From the NCBI GenBank assembly GCA_024362935.1, contig JANCRA010000019.1:10412501-10476500 (forward strand): a stretch of 64,000 nt of DNA, in the 5' to 3' direction. Made by a program: the position numbers and the translations under genes. Below, piece by piece: positions 63,943-64,000 of this stretch. Under the pieces are notes generated by a model, which was not told the origin of the DNA, made no database searches, and was given only the letters and a program-made list of their open reading frames with translations. The DNA comes from Setophaga petechia. Taxonomy: Eukaryota; Chordata; Aves; Passeriformes; Parulidae. Every line of letters starts with the position of its first letter. The first letter of the stretch is position 1.

Positions 63943-64000
63943 TGCTATAGCAATATCATTTTATTAATCTAATTACTTATTCAAATTAAGATGTGATCCT

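Overview
This window looks like bird nuclear DNA, most likely from a songbird or other neoavian. I see no host gene in it. The evidence is the set of mobile-element relics. There are four CR1 LINE fragments, each 5'-truncated and ending in the avian CR1 3' tail with its short ATTCTRTG-type repeat. There are two LTRs I recognise as avian: one of a type I know from songbird genomes, and one of the avian ERVL type. A third LTR-like block is less certain. The rest is AT-rich sequence with short microsatellites and small tandem duplications, as expected of an intergenic or large intronic stretch on a bird macrochromosome.

Layout. 1-9.4 kb: AT-rich unique sequence with a purine-rich patch, a (GA)n tract, two RFX/X-box-like palindromes and a 41-bp sequence present at both 2239 and 6462. 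9.43-9.81 kb: probable LTR, minus strand. 9.8-19.7 kb: unique sequence with a hairpin-forming inverted repeat at 14143-14190 and a 33-bp-period duplication at 18452. 19.68-20.49 kb: CR1, plus strand. 20.5-28.5 kb: unique. 28.52-29.47 kb: CR1, minus strand, the longest copy. 29.5-41.5 kb: unique with simple repeats. 41.55-41.88 kb: a GC-rich block directly before the CR1 at 41.93-42.69 kb (plus). 42.7-49.4 kb: unique. 49.40-49.81 kb: internally deleted CR1 (plus). 49.8-54.7 kb: unique with a 22-bp tandem duplication and a 73-bp TGTATA microsatellite. 54.72-55.10 kb: solo LTR with a matching target-site duplication. 55.1-62.96 kb: unique. 62.96-63.53 kb: solo ERVL-type LTR, minus strand, then an ATT-rich tail.

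No open reading frame outside the CR1 copies resembles a protein family I know. Most are 60-120 codons, overlap others on the opposite strand and have ordinary AT-rich composition, so I treat them as chance. I found no tRNA, rRNA, snRNA or convincing microRNA gene and no CRISPR array. I did not find a new biological system. The observations most worth a second look are the 41-bp dispersed duplication, the inverted repeat at 14143, the GC-rich motif-bearing block at 41.55-41.88 kb, and the solo LTR with its target-site duplication. Conserved non-coding elements or short exons of an unrecognised gene cannot be excluded by reading alone.
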